Part shown: piece after piece, positions 8,808 to 16,518 of the stretch
Position numbering within the stretch: the first letter of the stretch is position 1
Layout: each line of letters opens with the position of its first letter
Assembly (NCBI GenBank): GCA_902471875.1
Contig: CABRLN010000015.1
Coordinates: 1 to 48,679 of the forward strand
DNA from: an uncultured Clostridium sp.
GTDB taxonomy: Bacteria > Bacillota > Clostridia > Oscillospirales > Acutalibacteraceae
DNA length: 48,679 nt
Direction of reading: 5' to 3'
Notes under the pieces: model-generated
Told to the model about the DNA's origin: nothing
The model's database searches: none
Seen by the model: only the letters and a program-made list of their open reading frames with translations
Position numbers and translations under genes: made by a program

Positions 8808-8903
8808 AGTATTCACCCTTTCGCAATATACTAATCTAATCAACTAAAGCTAAGCCTACTTAATTACAATTAGTATTAATCATTTATATTTCCTATTGCT
8901 ATT

Positions 8904-8932
8904 AGTATAACATAAAGATTTCTTAATGGCAA
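8904..8932 (-). promoter_or_regulatory. promoter of the yitT-family gene
   Basis: Minus strand TTGCCA (8932-8927), a 17-base spacer, then TATACT (8909-8904), about 97 bases before the start codon. Confidence 0.7.
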
Positions 8933-9097
8933 ACTGCGATGGTAAATATAAAATTAATTTATAATCTGTTAATAACCTGTTAAAATTTTAGCTGAAAAAT
9001 TAAAATAACCGTCTAGTGCTACTAATACAAATAATTTCACTTAAGAATTCCAAAATAGAGCCATGCTTCTCTGATTTACCTTAAAATTCATGTTTCA

Positions 9098-9829
9098 TTA
9101 TATTTCAATTCGTGAAAGCACTTGACCTACCGGGTCGTTTATTATTAAGTCTGCCCTGCTGTCAGCTTGAGTTTGGCTTTTGTTAATAAGCACAAGGTAT
9201 ATGCCTTTAAAATACCGTATTAATCCTGCTGCAGGATACACTGTAAGACTTGTGCCTGCAATAATAAGACAGTCAGCATTTAATATTGCTTTTATGCTCT
9301 GCTCAATGGTCTTGTCATCTAAGCCTTCTTCGTAAAGTACAACATCAGGTTTTATTATTCCGTTGCACTTTTCACAGCGAGGAATTCCTACTGACTTTTC
9401 AATATATCTGCCATCATAAAAAGCGCCGCATGACAAACAGTAATTTCTATGCACACTGCCGTGAAGCTCATAAACCTTTTTACTGCCTGCATGCTGATGT
9501 AAACCGTCTATATTTTGTGTTATAACCGCACTAAGCTTACCGGCTTTTTCAAGCTCGCTTAAAAAAATATGAGCCTTATTAGGCTTAGCTGTAAAACAAA
9601 GCATTTTATCTTTATAAAAATCGTAAAATTCATCTGTATGATGTACAAAAAAGGTATGGCTAAGTATTTCTTCAGGAGGATATTTATAGGTTTGATTATA
9701 TAAACCATCAACACTTCTAAAATCGGGTATGCCTGACTCTGTACTAACACCTGCACCACCAAAGAATACTATATTATTACAATTATCTATAATATGCTGC
9801 AGCTTTTTTATTTTATTGCATTCTTCCAT
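9098..9829 (-). CDS. cobB: Sir2-family NAD-dependent protein deacylase
   Basis: A 243-residue sirtuin. The motifs are the NAD-binding GAGVSTESGIPDFRS (near residue 26), QNIDGLHQHAG, the catalytic His in ELHGSVH, zinc cysteines as CLSCG and CEKCN, and the late GTSLTVYPAAGL. Sirtuins remove acetyl and other acyl groups from lysine using NAD. I chose the ATG at 9829, eight bases after GGAG, over an upstream GTG. It lies 18 bases behind the P-type ATPase on the same strand, so the two are probably one operon. No protein acetyltransferase gene is adjacent. Confidence 0.92.
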   Translation of the reverse strand: MEECNKIKKLQHIIDNCNNIVFFGGAGVSTESGIPDFRSVDGLYNQTYKYPPEEILSHTFFVHHTDEFYDFYKDKMLCFTAKPNKAHIFLSELEKAGKLSAVITQNIDGLHQHAGSKKVYELHGSVHRNYCLSCGAFYDGRYIEKSVGIPRCEKCNGIIKPDVVLYEEGLDDKTIEQSIKAILNADCLIIAGTSLTVYPAAGLIRYFKGIYLVLINKSQTQADSRADLIINDPVGQVLSRIEI

Positions 9830-9847
9830 TTTTAACACTCCATATAA

Positions 9848-12271
9848 TTAATTGTGTTTTTTAAACAAGCTTAAAATAGGCAGTTTAAACTCTTTGTCAT
9901 CAGGCACCTGTATTCTACTAGCAATATAATTTGCCAACACAAACACTGCAACAGCAATAGCTGCAAATAAAGCAAAGTATAGTAAAAAGTTAAGGTTCAT
10001 ATCTACCATGCCAAAAAGGTTATCAATGTGCATAAGATCATGCAATAAATATTTTGAACAGGTTACACCCAATGTAATACCGCTAACTGATATTGCAAAC
10101 ATTGCTGTGCGAATAGCATTAAACGGAAGACTGGTTTTATAAATTACCATTAGTCCTATAAATGCTGTTACAGCTACTGCAAGAGTTGAAATAAGTGCAG
10201 AATCAAGATTTAATATATTACCCACAATGGTAATTAAAACCACCAAAATTGTTATAGTAACACCACCCGGTATTGCTCTTTTAAGTATATTAAGCAGAAA
10301 ATTACCGGTAATTCTGTTTTCGTTTGGTTCAAGTGCAAGCACAAATGACGGAAAGCCTATGCAAAAAGCGCTTATAAGTGTCATTTGTATAGGCATAAAC
10401 GGGTAAAGCTGCCCAAGAAAAACAAATATAATTGAAAGTAAAGTTGAAAAAACGGTTTTTACTAAAAACAAAGATGCTGAACGCTGAATGTTATTAATTG
10501 AGCGTCTGCCCTCTGCAACAACCTTTGGCATTGAAGCAAAATTAGAATCTAAAAGTACCAACTGTGAAACACACCGTGCCGCCTCGCTGCCGCTTGCCAT
10601 TGCTACAGAACAATCAGCCTCTTTTAATGCTAGAACATCATTAACTCCGTCACCTGTCATAGCAACAGTGTGACCATGCTTTTTAAGAGCCTTAACCATT
10701 TGCAGCTTCTGCTCAGGAGTTACCCGGCCAAATACTGAATATTTTTCAACTGCTGTGTAAATATCTTCTTCGGTTTTAAGGGTTGTTGCATCAACAATTT
10801 TGTCTGCCTTTTTCAATCCTGCTTCTTTTGCAATGGCGGAAACTGTGTGCACATTGTCACCTGATATTACCTTAAGCTCAACACCCTGTTTGTCAAAATA
10901 CTCAAGGGTTGCTTTTGCTTCTTTACGGATTTTATCTTTAAGCACAACAATACCTACCGGCTGAAGATTGTCCGGCAGCTCTCTTTGTTTAAAATCATTT
11001 TTTGAAAATGCTATGGTTAATACTCTGTATCCCTTAGGAACATTTTGAATAAGATTTTGAATTTGGTCATTTTTACCGCCAAAAACAAATTCCTCTGCAC
11101 CCATAATATAAGTTCCGTCCTTGCCAAAGTTAATTCCTGACCACTTTTTCTCTGACGAAAAAGCTACGGTGTGGTCTGCAAGTAAGGTTGTTAAACAGCT
11201 TGAATATCTGTCCTTTATGGCATTAATGGTTGGGTTATTATCCGGCGAAAATTTTGCAAATGCCGCCAAAATATTTTTAAATTCATTTTGGCTCAAGGTA
11301 ACTGCTTGGCTTCTTGTAACCTCCATGCAGCCCTCTGTAATTGTACCTGTTTTATCAAGACACAATACATCTACCCTTGCCAAGGTTTCAATACAATACA
11401 TTTCATTTACCAAAACCTTATGCTTTGAAAGTCGGATAACACCAATAGCAAGCACCGTGCTTGTTAAAAGTATAAGTCCCTCAGGAATCATACCAATTAG
11501 TGCGGCTACTGTATTAACAACCGCCTCGGCAATATCTGAATAGCCTGTAGCCATAAACTGACGCCAAAACAATAATAAACCTACAGGTATAATTACTATA
11601 CTCATAAGCTTTATAATAAAATTGAGTGTATTTAAAATTTGAGAATCAATCTTCTTTACATATTTTGCACCGCTTGATATATTAGAGGCGTAATTGTCCT
11701 GACCCACCTTGTCAGCCTTTACAACACAAGTACCGCTTACAATAAAGCTGCCCGAAATAAGGTGGCTGTTCTTTTCTTTAAAAACCGCATCAGACTCACC
11801 TGTAAGCAACGACTCATTAACCTCGCAGCTGCCGTCAACTAAAATACAGTCAGTGGGCACCTGTTGACCTTGATTTAAATAAAAAATATCATCAAGTACA
11901 ATGTCGTTTACGCTTATTTCACATTTCTTACCGTTACGCAGTACCTTAACCTTTTCTTGATCAACTATAGATAATTTATCAATAGTTTTTTTGGCCCTTA
12001 TTTCCTGAAACGTTCCTATAAGAGCATTTATAATAATTATTATCATAAAAAGAGCATTTTTATATGAGCCTACCAAAAAAACTGCTATTGCTAACAGAAC
12101 ATTCATAAGATTAAAAAGTGTGCAAATATTATCTCTTAAAATTCTGCTTATTGGCTTTGATTTTAAAGAGCTTTCTTTGTTATAAGCACCTTGCTGCATT
12201 CTTGCTTGCACCTGTTGGTCTGTAAGTCCTTGTGTTAAATCGGTGTTGTATCGTTCAATTTCTTCTGACAT
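9848..12271 (-). CDS. cation-translocating P-type ATPase (CtpE-like group)
   Basis: An 807-residue integral membrane pump. The actuator motif LTGES is at about 156-160, the phosphorylated Asp at about 306 in DKTGTITEG, followed by GDNVHT and the hinge motif TGDGVNDVLALKEAD. About ten membrane spans fit P-type topology, with MIPEGL in the ion-site helix. No N-terminal heavy-metal domain or CPC motif is seen, so it is not a P1B copper or zinc pump. The shape resembles the uncharacterised CtpE-like group, some members of which are linked to calcium. The ion is not assignable. GGAGG five bases upstream favours the start at 12271. Confidence 0.85.
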   Translation of the reverse strand: MSEEIERYNTDLTQGLTDQQVQARMQQGAYNKESSLKSKPISRILRDNICTLFNLMNVLLAIAVFLVGSYKNALFMIIIIINALIGTFQEIRAKKTIDKLSIVDQEKVKVLRNGKKCEISVNDIVLDDIFYLNQGQQVPTDCILVDGSCEVNESLLTGESDAVFKEKNSHLISGSFIVSGTCVVKADKVGQDNYASNISSGAKYVKKIDSQILNTLNFIIKLMSIVIIPVGLLLFWRQFMATGYSDIAEAVVNTVAALIGMIPEGLILLTSTVLAIGVIRLSKHKVLVNEMYCIETLARVDVLCLDKTGTITEGCMEVTRSQAVTLSQNEFKNILAAFAKFSPDNNPTINAIKDRYSSCLTTLLADHTVAFSSEKKWSGINFGKDGTYIMGAEEFVFGGKNDQIQNLIQNVPKGYRVLTIAFSKNDFKQRELPDNLQPVGIVVLKDKIRKEAKATLEYFDKQGVELKVISGDNVHTVSAIAKEAGLKKADKIVDATTLKTEEDIYTAVEKYSVFGRVTPEQKLQMVKALKKHGHTVAMTGDGVNDVLALKEADCSVAMASGSEAARCVSQLVLLDSNFASMPKVVAEGRRSINNIQRSASLFLVKTVFSTLLSIIFVFLGQLYPFMPIQMTLISAFCIGFPSFVLALEPNENRITGNFLLNILKRAIPGGVTITILVVLITIVGNILNLDSALISTLAVAVTAFIGLMVIYKTSLPFNAIRTAMFAISVSGITLGVTCSKYLLHDLMHIDNLFGMVDMNLNFLLYFALFAAIAVAVFVLANYIASRIQVPDDKEFKLPILSLFKKHN

Positions 12272-12420
12272 AGCTGCCTCCATTATGTATAATAGGGTAA
12301 TTATATCATTTACAAATATTCAATTCAAGGAAAACAGATATATAAAATGGACTTCAAAAAAAATTTACAAACTTAAAATATATAATATAAAACATACTCT
12401 AAAAATTAACAAATTGTCTA

Positions 12421-12448
12421 TTTACATATTACATACGTATGGTATAAT
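12421..12448 (+). promoter_or_regulatory. promoter of the DUF896-ttcA-like unit
   Basis: TTTACA (12421-12426), a 16-base spacer, then TATAAT (12443-12448). It lies about 50 bases before the first ATG and diverges from the P-type ATPase gene. Confidence 0.7.
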
Positions 12449-12499
12449 CTCAAAGGTAAATAAGATACGCAATAAAATATATACGAAAGGAAAGAATGT

Positions 12500-12712
12500 A
12501 TGGAAAAAGCTAAGCTTAACAGAATAAGTCAACTGGCAAAAAAGAAAAAAAACGAAGGTTTAACTCCAACTGAACAAGCTGAACAACAGGCTTTGTACAA
12601 GGAATATATTAGTGAATTCAGGGCAAGTTTAACAGGTCAACTGGACAATATGATTATTGAAAAACCTGACGGTACAACAGTAAATGTTAAGGATTTAAGA
12701 AAGAAAAAGTAA
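12500..12712 (+). CDS. DUF896 (YnzC-like) small protein
   Basis: A 70-residue, highly charged protein with the DUF896 pattern: INRISQLAKKKK-like helix, EGLTPTEQAEQQALYKEYI, then FRASLTGQLDNM. Members are two-helix cytoplasmic proteins of unclear role in Firmicutes; YneA-operon YnzC is the best-known relative. GAAAGGAAAG gives the ribosome site. Its stop lies two bases before the next start codon, so translation is probably coupled. Confidence 0.9.
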   Translation: MEKAKLNRISQLAKKKKNEGLTPTEQAEQQALYKEYISEFRASLTGQLDNMIIEKPDGTTVNVKDLRKKK

Positions 12713-12714
12713 AA

Positions 12715-13554
12715 ATGGAAAAGTATGCTGAAGTTGAAAAAAGTATAATAAAAAAATTTAGAAAGCCTATATGGAACAAATTTATTATGGGCATTAAAGA
12801 ATATAAAATGATTAACGATGGCGACAAAATTGCAGTTTGTATTTCGGGCGGAAAAGACAGCATGCTGCTTGCAAAATGCATACAGCACCTGCAAAAATAC
12901 AGCGAAACCAATTTTGGCGTAGAGTTTATTTGTATGGACCCAGGCTATAACCCTGAAAACAGAGAAAAAATTATTGGTAATGCAAAGCTGTTAAATATAC
13001 CTGTTAAGATATACAACAGCAATATATTTAATGTGGTGGAAAAAACTGAAAAAAGTCCCTGTTACCTGTGTGCAAGAATGAGGCGCGGTAATCTGTATAA
13101 ATTTGCAAAAGAGCTAGGCTGCAATAAAATTGCACTTGGTCACCACTATGATGATGTTATTGAAACTATATTTATGGGCATGCTTTACAGTGGTCAACTG
13201 CAAACAATGATGCCTAAGCTGCACAGCACAAACTTTAAAGGTATGGAATTAATAAGACCTTTATACATGGTACATGAAGCTGACATAAAAAACTGGGTAA
13301 GATATAACAATCTTGAATTTATTGCTTGTGCTTGTTCTCTTACCGAAAAAGAAAGTCAGGTTACAAACGAACATCATATTTCAAAACGTGCAGAAACTAA
13401 GGAGCTTATTGCTAAGCTGAAAAAGGTTAACCCCTTTATTGAAAGCAATATTTTTAACAGCGTATGTAATTTAAATTTGTCAACAATTATCAGCTACAAA
13501 AATGGAGAAAAAACAATTTCATTTTTAGATGATTACAATAATAAGAGCGAATAA
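12715..13554 (+). CDS. TtcA-like PP-loop tRNA thiolation/ATPase family protein
   Basis: A 279-residue protein with the N-type ATP pyrophosphatase PP-loop CISGGKDSMLLAK near residue 43. A CYLCARMRRG cysteine pair near residue 110 is followed by ALGHHYDD and a late Cys pair in ACACSLTEKE. This layout matches TtcA, which thiolates cytidine 32 in tRNA using an iron-sulfur cluster. Firmicutes have several TtcA/TilS-like paralogues, so the exact tRNA target is uncertain. The TilS C-terminal domains are absent. It is translationally coupled to the DUF896 gene, and a GC-rich hairpin follows. Confidence 0.82.
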   Translation: MEKYAEVEKSIIKKFRKPIWNKFIMGIKEYKMINDGDKIAVCISGGKDSMLLAKCIQHLQKYSETNFGVEFICMDPGYNPENREKIIGNAKLLNIPVKIYNSNIFNVVEKTEKSPCYLCARMRRGNLYKFAKELGCNKIALGHHYDDVIETIFMGMLYSGQLQTMMPKLHSTNFKGMELIRPLYMVHEADIKNWVRYNNLEFIACACSLTEKESQVTNEHHISKRAETKELIAKLKKVNPFIESNIFNSVCNLNLSTIISYKNGEKTISFLDDYNNKSE

Positions 13555-13572
13555 AATTTTATAGTGTAAAAT

Positions 13573-13604
13573 AGTAAAGGCGCTGCAAACGCAACGCCTT
13601 TACT
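13573..13604 (+). terminator. hairpin after the TtcA-like gene
   Basis: AGTAAAGGCG (13573-13582) pairs with CGCCTTTACT (13595-13604). The stem is strong but has no downstream U run, so termination is only probable. Confidence 0.45.
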
Positions 13605-13774
13605 TGAGAATATATAAGAAGAAAAAATGAGAAAACTTATTAACTTTTGCTATAGCTATAATATAATACAATTTTATGAATAAATTATGAACACAGTAGA
13701 TTTTTATCGTAGAATATACATAATATTTAACCTTTGTTTTTGTATAATTTAACAACTAATGAAAGGAATTTATA

Positions 13775-14431
13775 ATGGAGAAAAATCATGCAAAAGAAAT
13801 GGCACATTTTATAAAGGAATATAATGAATTCATACGTCCTTATAATGATGCCATTAAATTGGTTAAAATCAGGTTGGAAGCGCTGGACTCTGACTACGGT
13901 CATTTGCACAGACACAACCCTATTCACCAAATTATTCACAGAGTTAAATCATTAGACAGTATTGTAAAAAAACTGGCTATAAAAGGATACCCCACCCAAA
14001 TTGATTATGCAAAGGAATATTTAACGGACATTGCAGGAGTAAGGGTTATTACCTACTATCAGCAAGATGTGTACGAGGTGGCAAGAGCCTTAAAGTCTTG
14101 TCTTGATGTGGTAAAGGAAAGCGATTACATAAAAAATCCTAAAGAGTCGGGCTATAGAAGCTACCATATGATAGTTGTAGTTCCGGTTCACTACTTAAAA
14201 GGTGTTGAATACTACCCGGTTGAAGTTCAAATAAGAACCCTTACAATGGACTGTTGGGCAAGTATTGAACATCAGCTGCATTATAAAACTTTGCAAGATG
14301 AATTTTATGGGGACATTAGCAAAAAATTTCAGCAATATTCTGAAGAGCTTAATATGATAAGCCTTAAAATGGAGGCAATTTACACTGCACAAAATAAACG
14401 CTTGCCACAACCTGCAGAATATCAAAAATAA
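13775..14431 (+). CDS. relQ: RelQ-type small alarmone synthetase (GTP pyrophosphokinase)
   Basis: A 218-residue single-domain (p)ppGpp synthetase. It has the synthetase motifs DIAGVRVITYY, KESGYRSYHMIV and EVQIRTLTMDCWASIEHQ, with no hydrolase HD domain or TGS/ACT region. The length and order match RelQ/YjbM small alarmone synthetases of Firmicutes, which make ppGpp, pppGpp or pGpp from ATP and GTP/GDP/GMP under stress. An AAAGGA ribosome site precedes the ATG. It converges on lysA across a shared terminator. Confidence 0.92.
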   Translation: MEKNHAKEMAHFIKEYNEFIRPYNDAIKLVKIRLEALDSDYGHLHRHNPIHQIIHRVKSLDSIVKKLAIKGYPTQIDYAKEYLTDIAGVRVITYYQQDVYEVARALKSCLDVVKESDYIKNPKESGYRSYHMIVVVPVHYLKGVEYYPVEVQIRTLTMDCWASIEHQLHYKTLQDEFYGDISKKFQQYSEELNMISLKMEAIYTAQNKRLPQPAEYQK

Positions 14432-14449
14432 TAAAAACAAGTAATTAAA

Positions 14450-14487
14450 ACAGCCAAGTGTAATGCATTTGCAAAGCACTTGGCTGT
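14450..14487. terminator. bidirectional terminator between relQ and lysA
   Basis: ACAGCCAAGTG (14450-14460) pairs perfectly with CACTTGGCTGT (14477-14487). It is flanked by T- and A-rich tracts and lies between the convergent relQ and lysA genes. Confidence 0.75.
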
Positions 14488-14523
14488 AAATTTTACAGTA
14501 ATAAATTAAAAAATAAAACCATA

Positions 14524-15828
14524 TTAAAGGTCAAGATCGTTAGCAATAAGGTCTTCATAAGATTCCCTTTTTACAATTAACCTTGCTTCGCCGTCTTTTA
14601 CCATTACAATAGCAGGTCTTGGGTTACGATTGTAGTTAGACGCCATTGAGTAGTTGTAAGCACCCGTTGAAAGTACAGCAAGAGTGTCACCTACCTGCAC
14701 ATCAGCAACCTCAGCATCCTTTTGAATTAAGTCACCGCTTTCACAGCACTTGCCTGCTACAGTAACCTTTTCGTCAGGCTTTTGGTCTGCTTTGCTTGCA
14801 TTTACCACTGTATATGCAGATTCATATAATGCATAACGAATATTGTCTGTCATACCACCGTCAACAGAAACATATGTGCGTATGTTAGGAATTTCTTTTC
14901 TACCGCCAACTGTATATAATGTAATACCCGCCTCACCGACTATTGAACGACCCGGCTCAATATAGATATACGGTACAGGAATATCATACTCGTTTGCCTT
15001 TGCCTTAACAGCCTTTGAAACTGCATTCATATAATTGTCATAGGCAGTAGGGTTATCCTCATTAGTGTACATAATACCAAAACCGCCGCCTAAGTTAAGC
15101 TCTTTTACTACATGACCTGTTTCTTTTTTTATACTGCCAATAAAATCCATCATAACTTCCGCAGCAGAAACAAACGGGTCAATATCAAAAATTTGTGAAC
15201 CAATGTGGCAGTGCAGCTCTGTAAGCTCTACATTTTCAAATTCAAATGTCTTTTTAACAGCCTCCATAGCCTCACCTGTTTCAAGTGCAAAACCGAATTT
15301 AGAGTCTATTTGACCTGTCATTATAAAGTTGTGAGTATGCGCGTCAATCCCAGGCTTAATACGCATCGAAATTTTTACAACCTTATTTTTAGCCTTAGCA
15401 AGCTTATTAAGCAGCTCAAGCTCATATAAATTATCTACAATTATTTTACCTATATTATAATCAAGAGCCATATTAATTTCTGACTCTGTCTTGTTATTAC
15501 CATGGAATTGAATTTTCTCAGCCGGAAATTTTGCCTGCATGGCTGTGTAAATTTCACCGCCCGAAACAACGTCAAGACCCATATTTTCACTGTTCACCAA
15601 CTGAACAAGTGCCTTACAGCTTAAAGCCTTGCTGGCATACATTGGCATTCCATTGCCGTCGTAATAATTTTGAATTGAATTAACATATGACTTACAGGTA
15701 TTTCTAATAGTTGTTTCATCCATTACATAAAGCGGTGTACCAAATTCTTTGGCAAGCTCTACTGTATCGCAGCCGCCTATTGTCAAGTGACCTTTTTCAT
15801 TTACATTTAAACAATCGTTAACAAACAT
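14524..15828 (-). CDS. lysA: diaminopimelate decarboxylase
   Basis: A 434-residue PLP enzyme of the alanine racemase-like fold that decarboxylates meso-diaminopimelate to lysine, the last step of lysine synthesis. The PLP lysine is in MYASKALSCKAL. Further motifs are HGNNKT, ELHCHIGSQIF, the glycine-rich LNLGGGFGI, EPGRSIVG and the late CCESGD with the active cysteine. I prefer the ATG at 15828, eleven bases after AAAGGA, over a GTG at 15837 that sits almost on the ribosome site. It is the last gene of the tig-clp-lon-engB row. No lysine riboswitch is visible in the 74-base gap upstream. Confidence 0.95.
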   Translation of the reverse strand: MFVNDCLNVNEKGHLTIGGCDTVELAKEFGTPLYVMDETTIRNTCKSYVNSIQNYYDGNGMPMYASKALSCKALVQLVNSENMGLDVVSGGEIYTAMQAKFPAEKIQFHGNNKTESEINMALDYNIGKIIVDNLYELELLNKLAKAKNKVVKISMRIKPGIDAHTHNFIMTGQIDSKFGFALETGEAMEAVKKTFEFENVELTELHCHIGSQIFDIDPFVSAAEVMMDFIGSIKKETGHVVKELNLGGGFGIMYTNEDNPTAYDNYMNAVSKAVKAKANEYDIPVPYIYIEPGRSIVGEAGITLYTVGGRKEIPNIRTYVSVDGGMTDNIRYALYESAYTVVNASKADQKPDEKVTVAGKCCESGDLIQKDAEVADVQVGDTLAVLSTGAYNYSMASNYNRNPRPAIVMVKDGEARLIVKRESYEDLIANDLDL

Positions 15829-15902
15829 ATTGTTCACATTCCTTTCGTTCTGAAGTTATGTACCAATATCAATCAGCGATTAATACAAGTTGAACAAATG
15901 TA

Positions 15903-16508
15903 TTATACACCTTTATTACTACATTTTTCAACACTATTTGTAATATATTCCCTTATTTCTTCAATTCCGTCTCCTTTTACAGAAGAAACAGGAAAAGTTA
16001 TTATATCACCATATTCACTTAAAATAGAATTGATAAGTTCAAGCTGATTGACCTGCTGTGTTTTTTTCAGCTTGTCCCTTTTAGTAAGTGCCACAACAAA
16101 AGGAAAGCCTGCGTCAACAAGAAATTTTATCATATTAAGGTCGTCTGAAGTAGGCTTGTGGCGCATATCTACAATTTGTACTATAAGAGCAAATTGTCTG
16201 TCTTGTGCAAAATAACCCTCAACAAGCTCTGCCCACCTTACCTTTTCAGCATGTGAAACCTTTGCATAACCATAACCAGGCAAGTCAACAAGATTAAAGA
16301 TATTATCAACATTAAAAAAGTTTATTGTACCTGTTTTTCCCGGCTGGCCGCTTACCCTTGCCAAAGACTTGCGGTTTACAATTTTGTTTATAAGTGACGA
16401 CTTACCTACATTTGACCTGCCTGAAAATACTACCTCCGGCAGGTTACTTTCTTTTAGTTGGCTTGCCTTACCTGCAGCAAAAGTAAACTCTGCATTTGAA
16501 AAATTCAT
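15903..16508 (-). CDS. engB: ribosome biogenesis GTP-binding protein EngB/YsxC
   Basis: A 201-residue TRAFAC-class GTPase needed for 50S subunit assembly. G1 is GRSNVGKSSLINK, G2 is the TGTINFF region, G3 is DLPGYGYAKV and G4 is TKRDKL. The start at 16508 (MNFSNAEFTF) is set by AAGGAG seven bases upstream. A longer frame would overlap lon without a ribosome site. The 10-base gap to lon reproduces the conserved lon-engB order of Firmicutes. Confidence 0.95.
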   Translation of the reverse strand: MNFSNAEFTFAAGKASQLKESNLPEVVFSGRSNVGKSSLINKIVNRKSLARVSGQPGKTGTINFFNVDNIFNLVDLPGYGYAKVSHAEKVRWAELVEGYFAQDRQFALIVQIVDMRHKPTSDDLNMIKFLVDAGFPFVVALTKRDKLKKTQQVNQLELINSILSEYGDIITFPVSSVKGDGIEEIREYITNSVEKCSNKGV

Positions 16509-16518
16509 AAAACTCTCC

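Noticed and set aside
9001..9040. Terminator after cobB starting AAAATAACCGTC, like the FUSC terminator
   Set aside because: Only the first arm resembles the 5483-5532 hairpin; no complementary second arm is present.
15829..15902. Lysine riboswitch before lysA
   Set aside because: The gap to engB is only 74 bases and shows no lysine-riboswitch-like structure.
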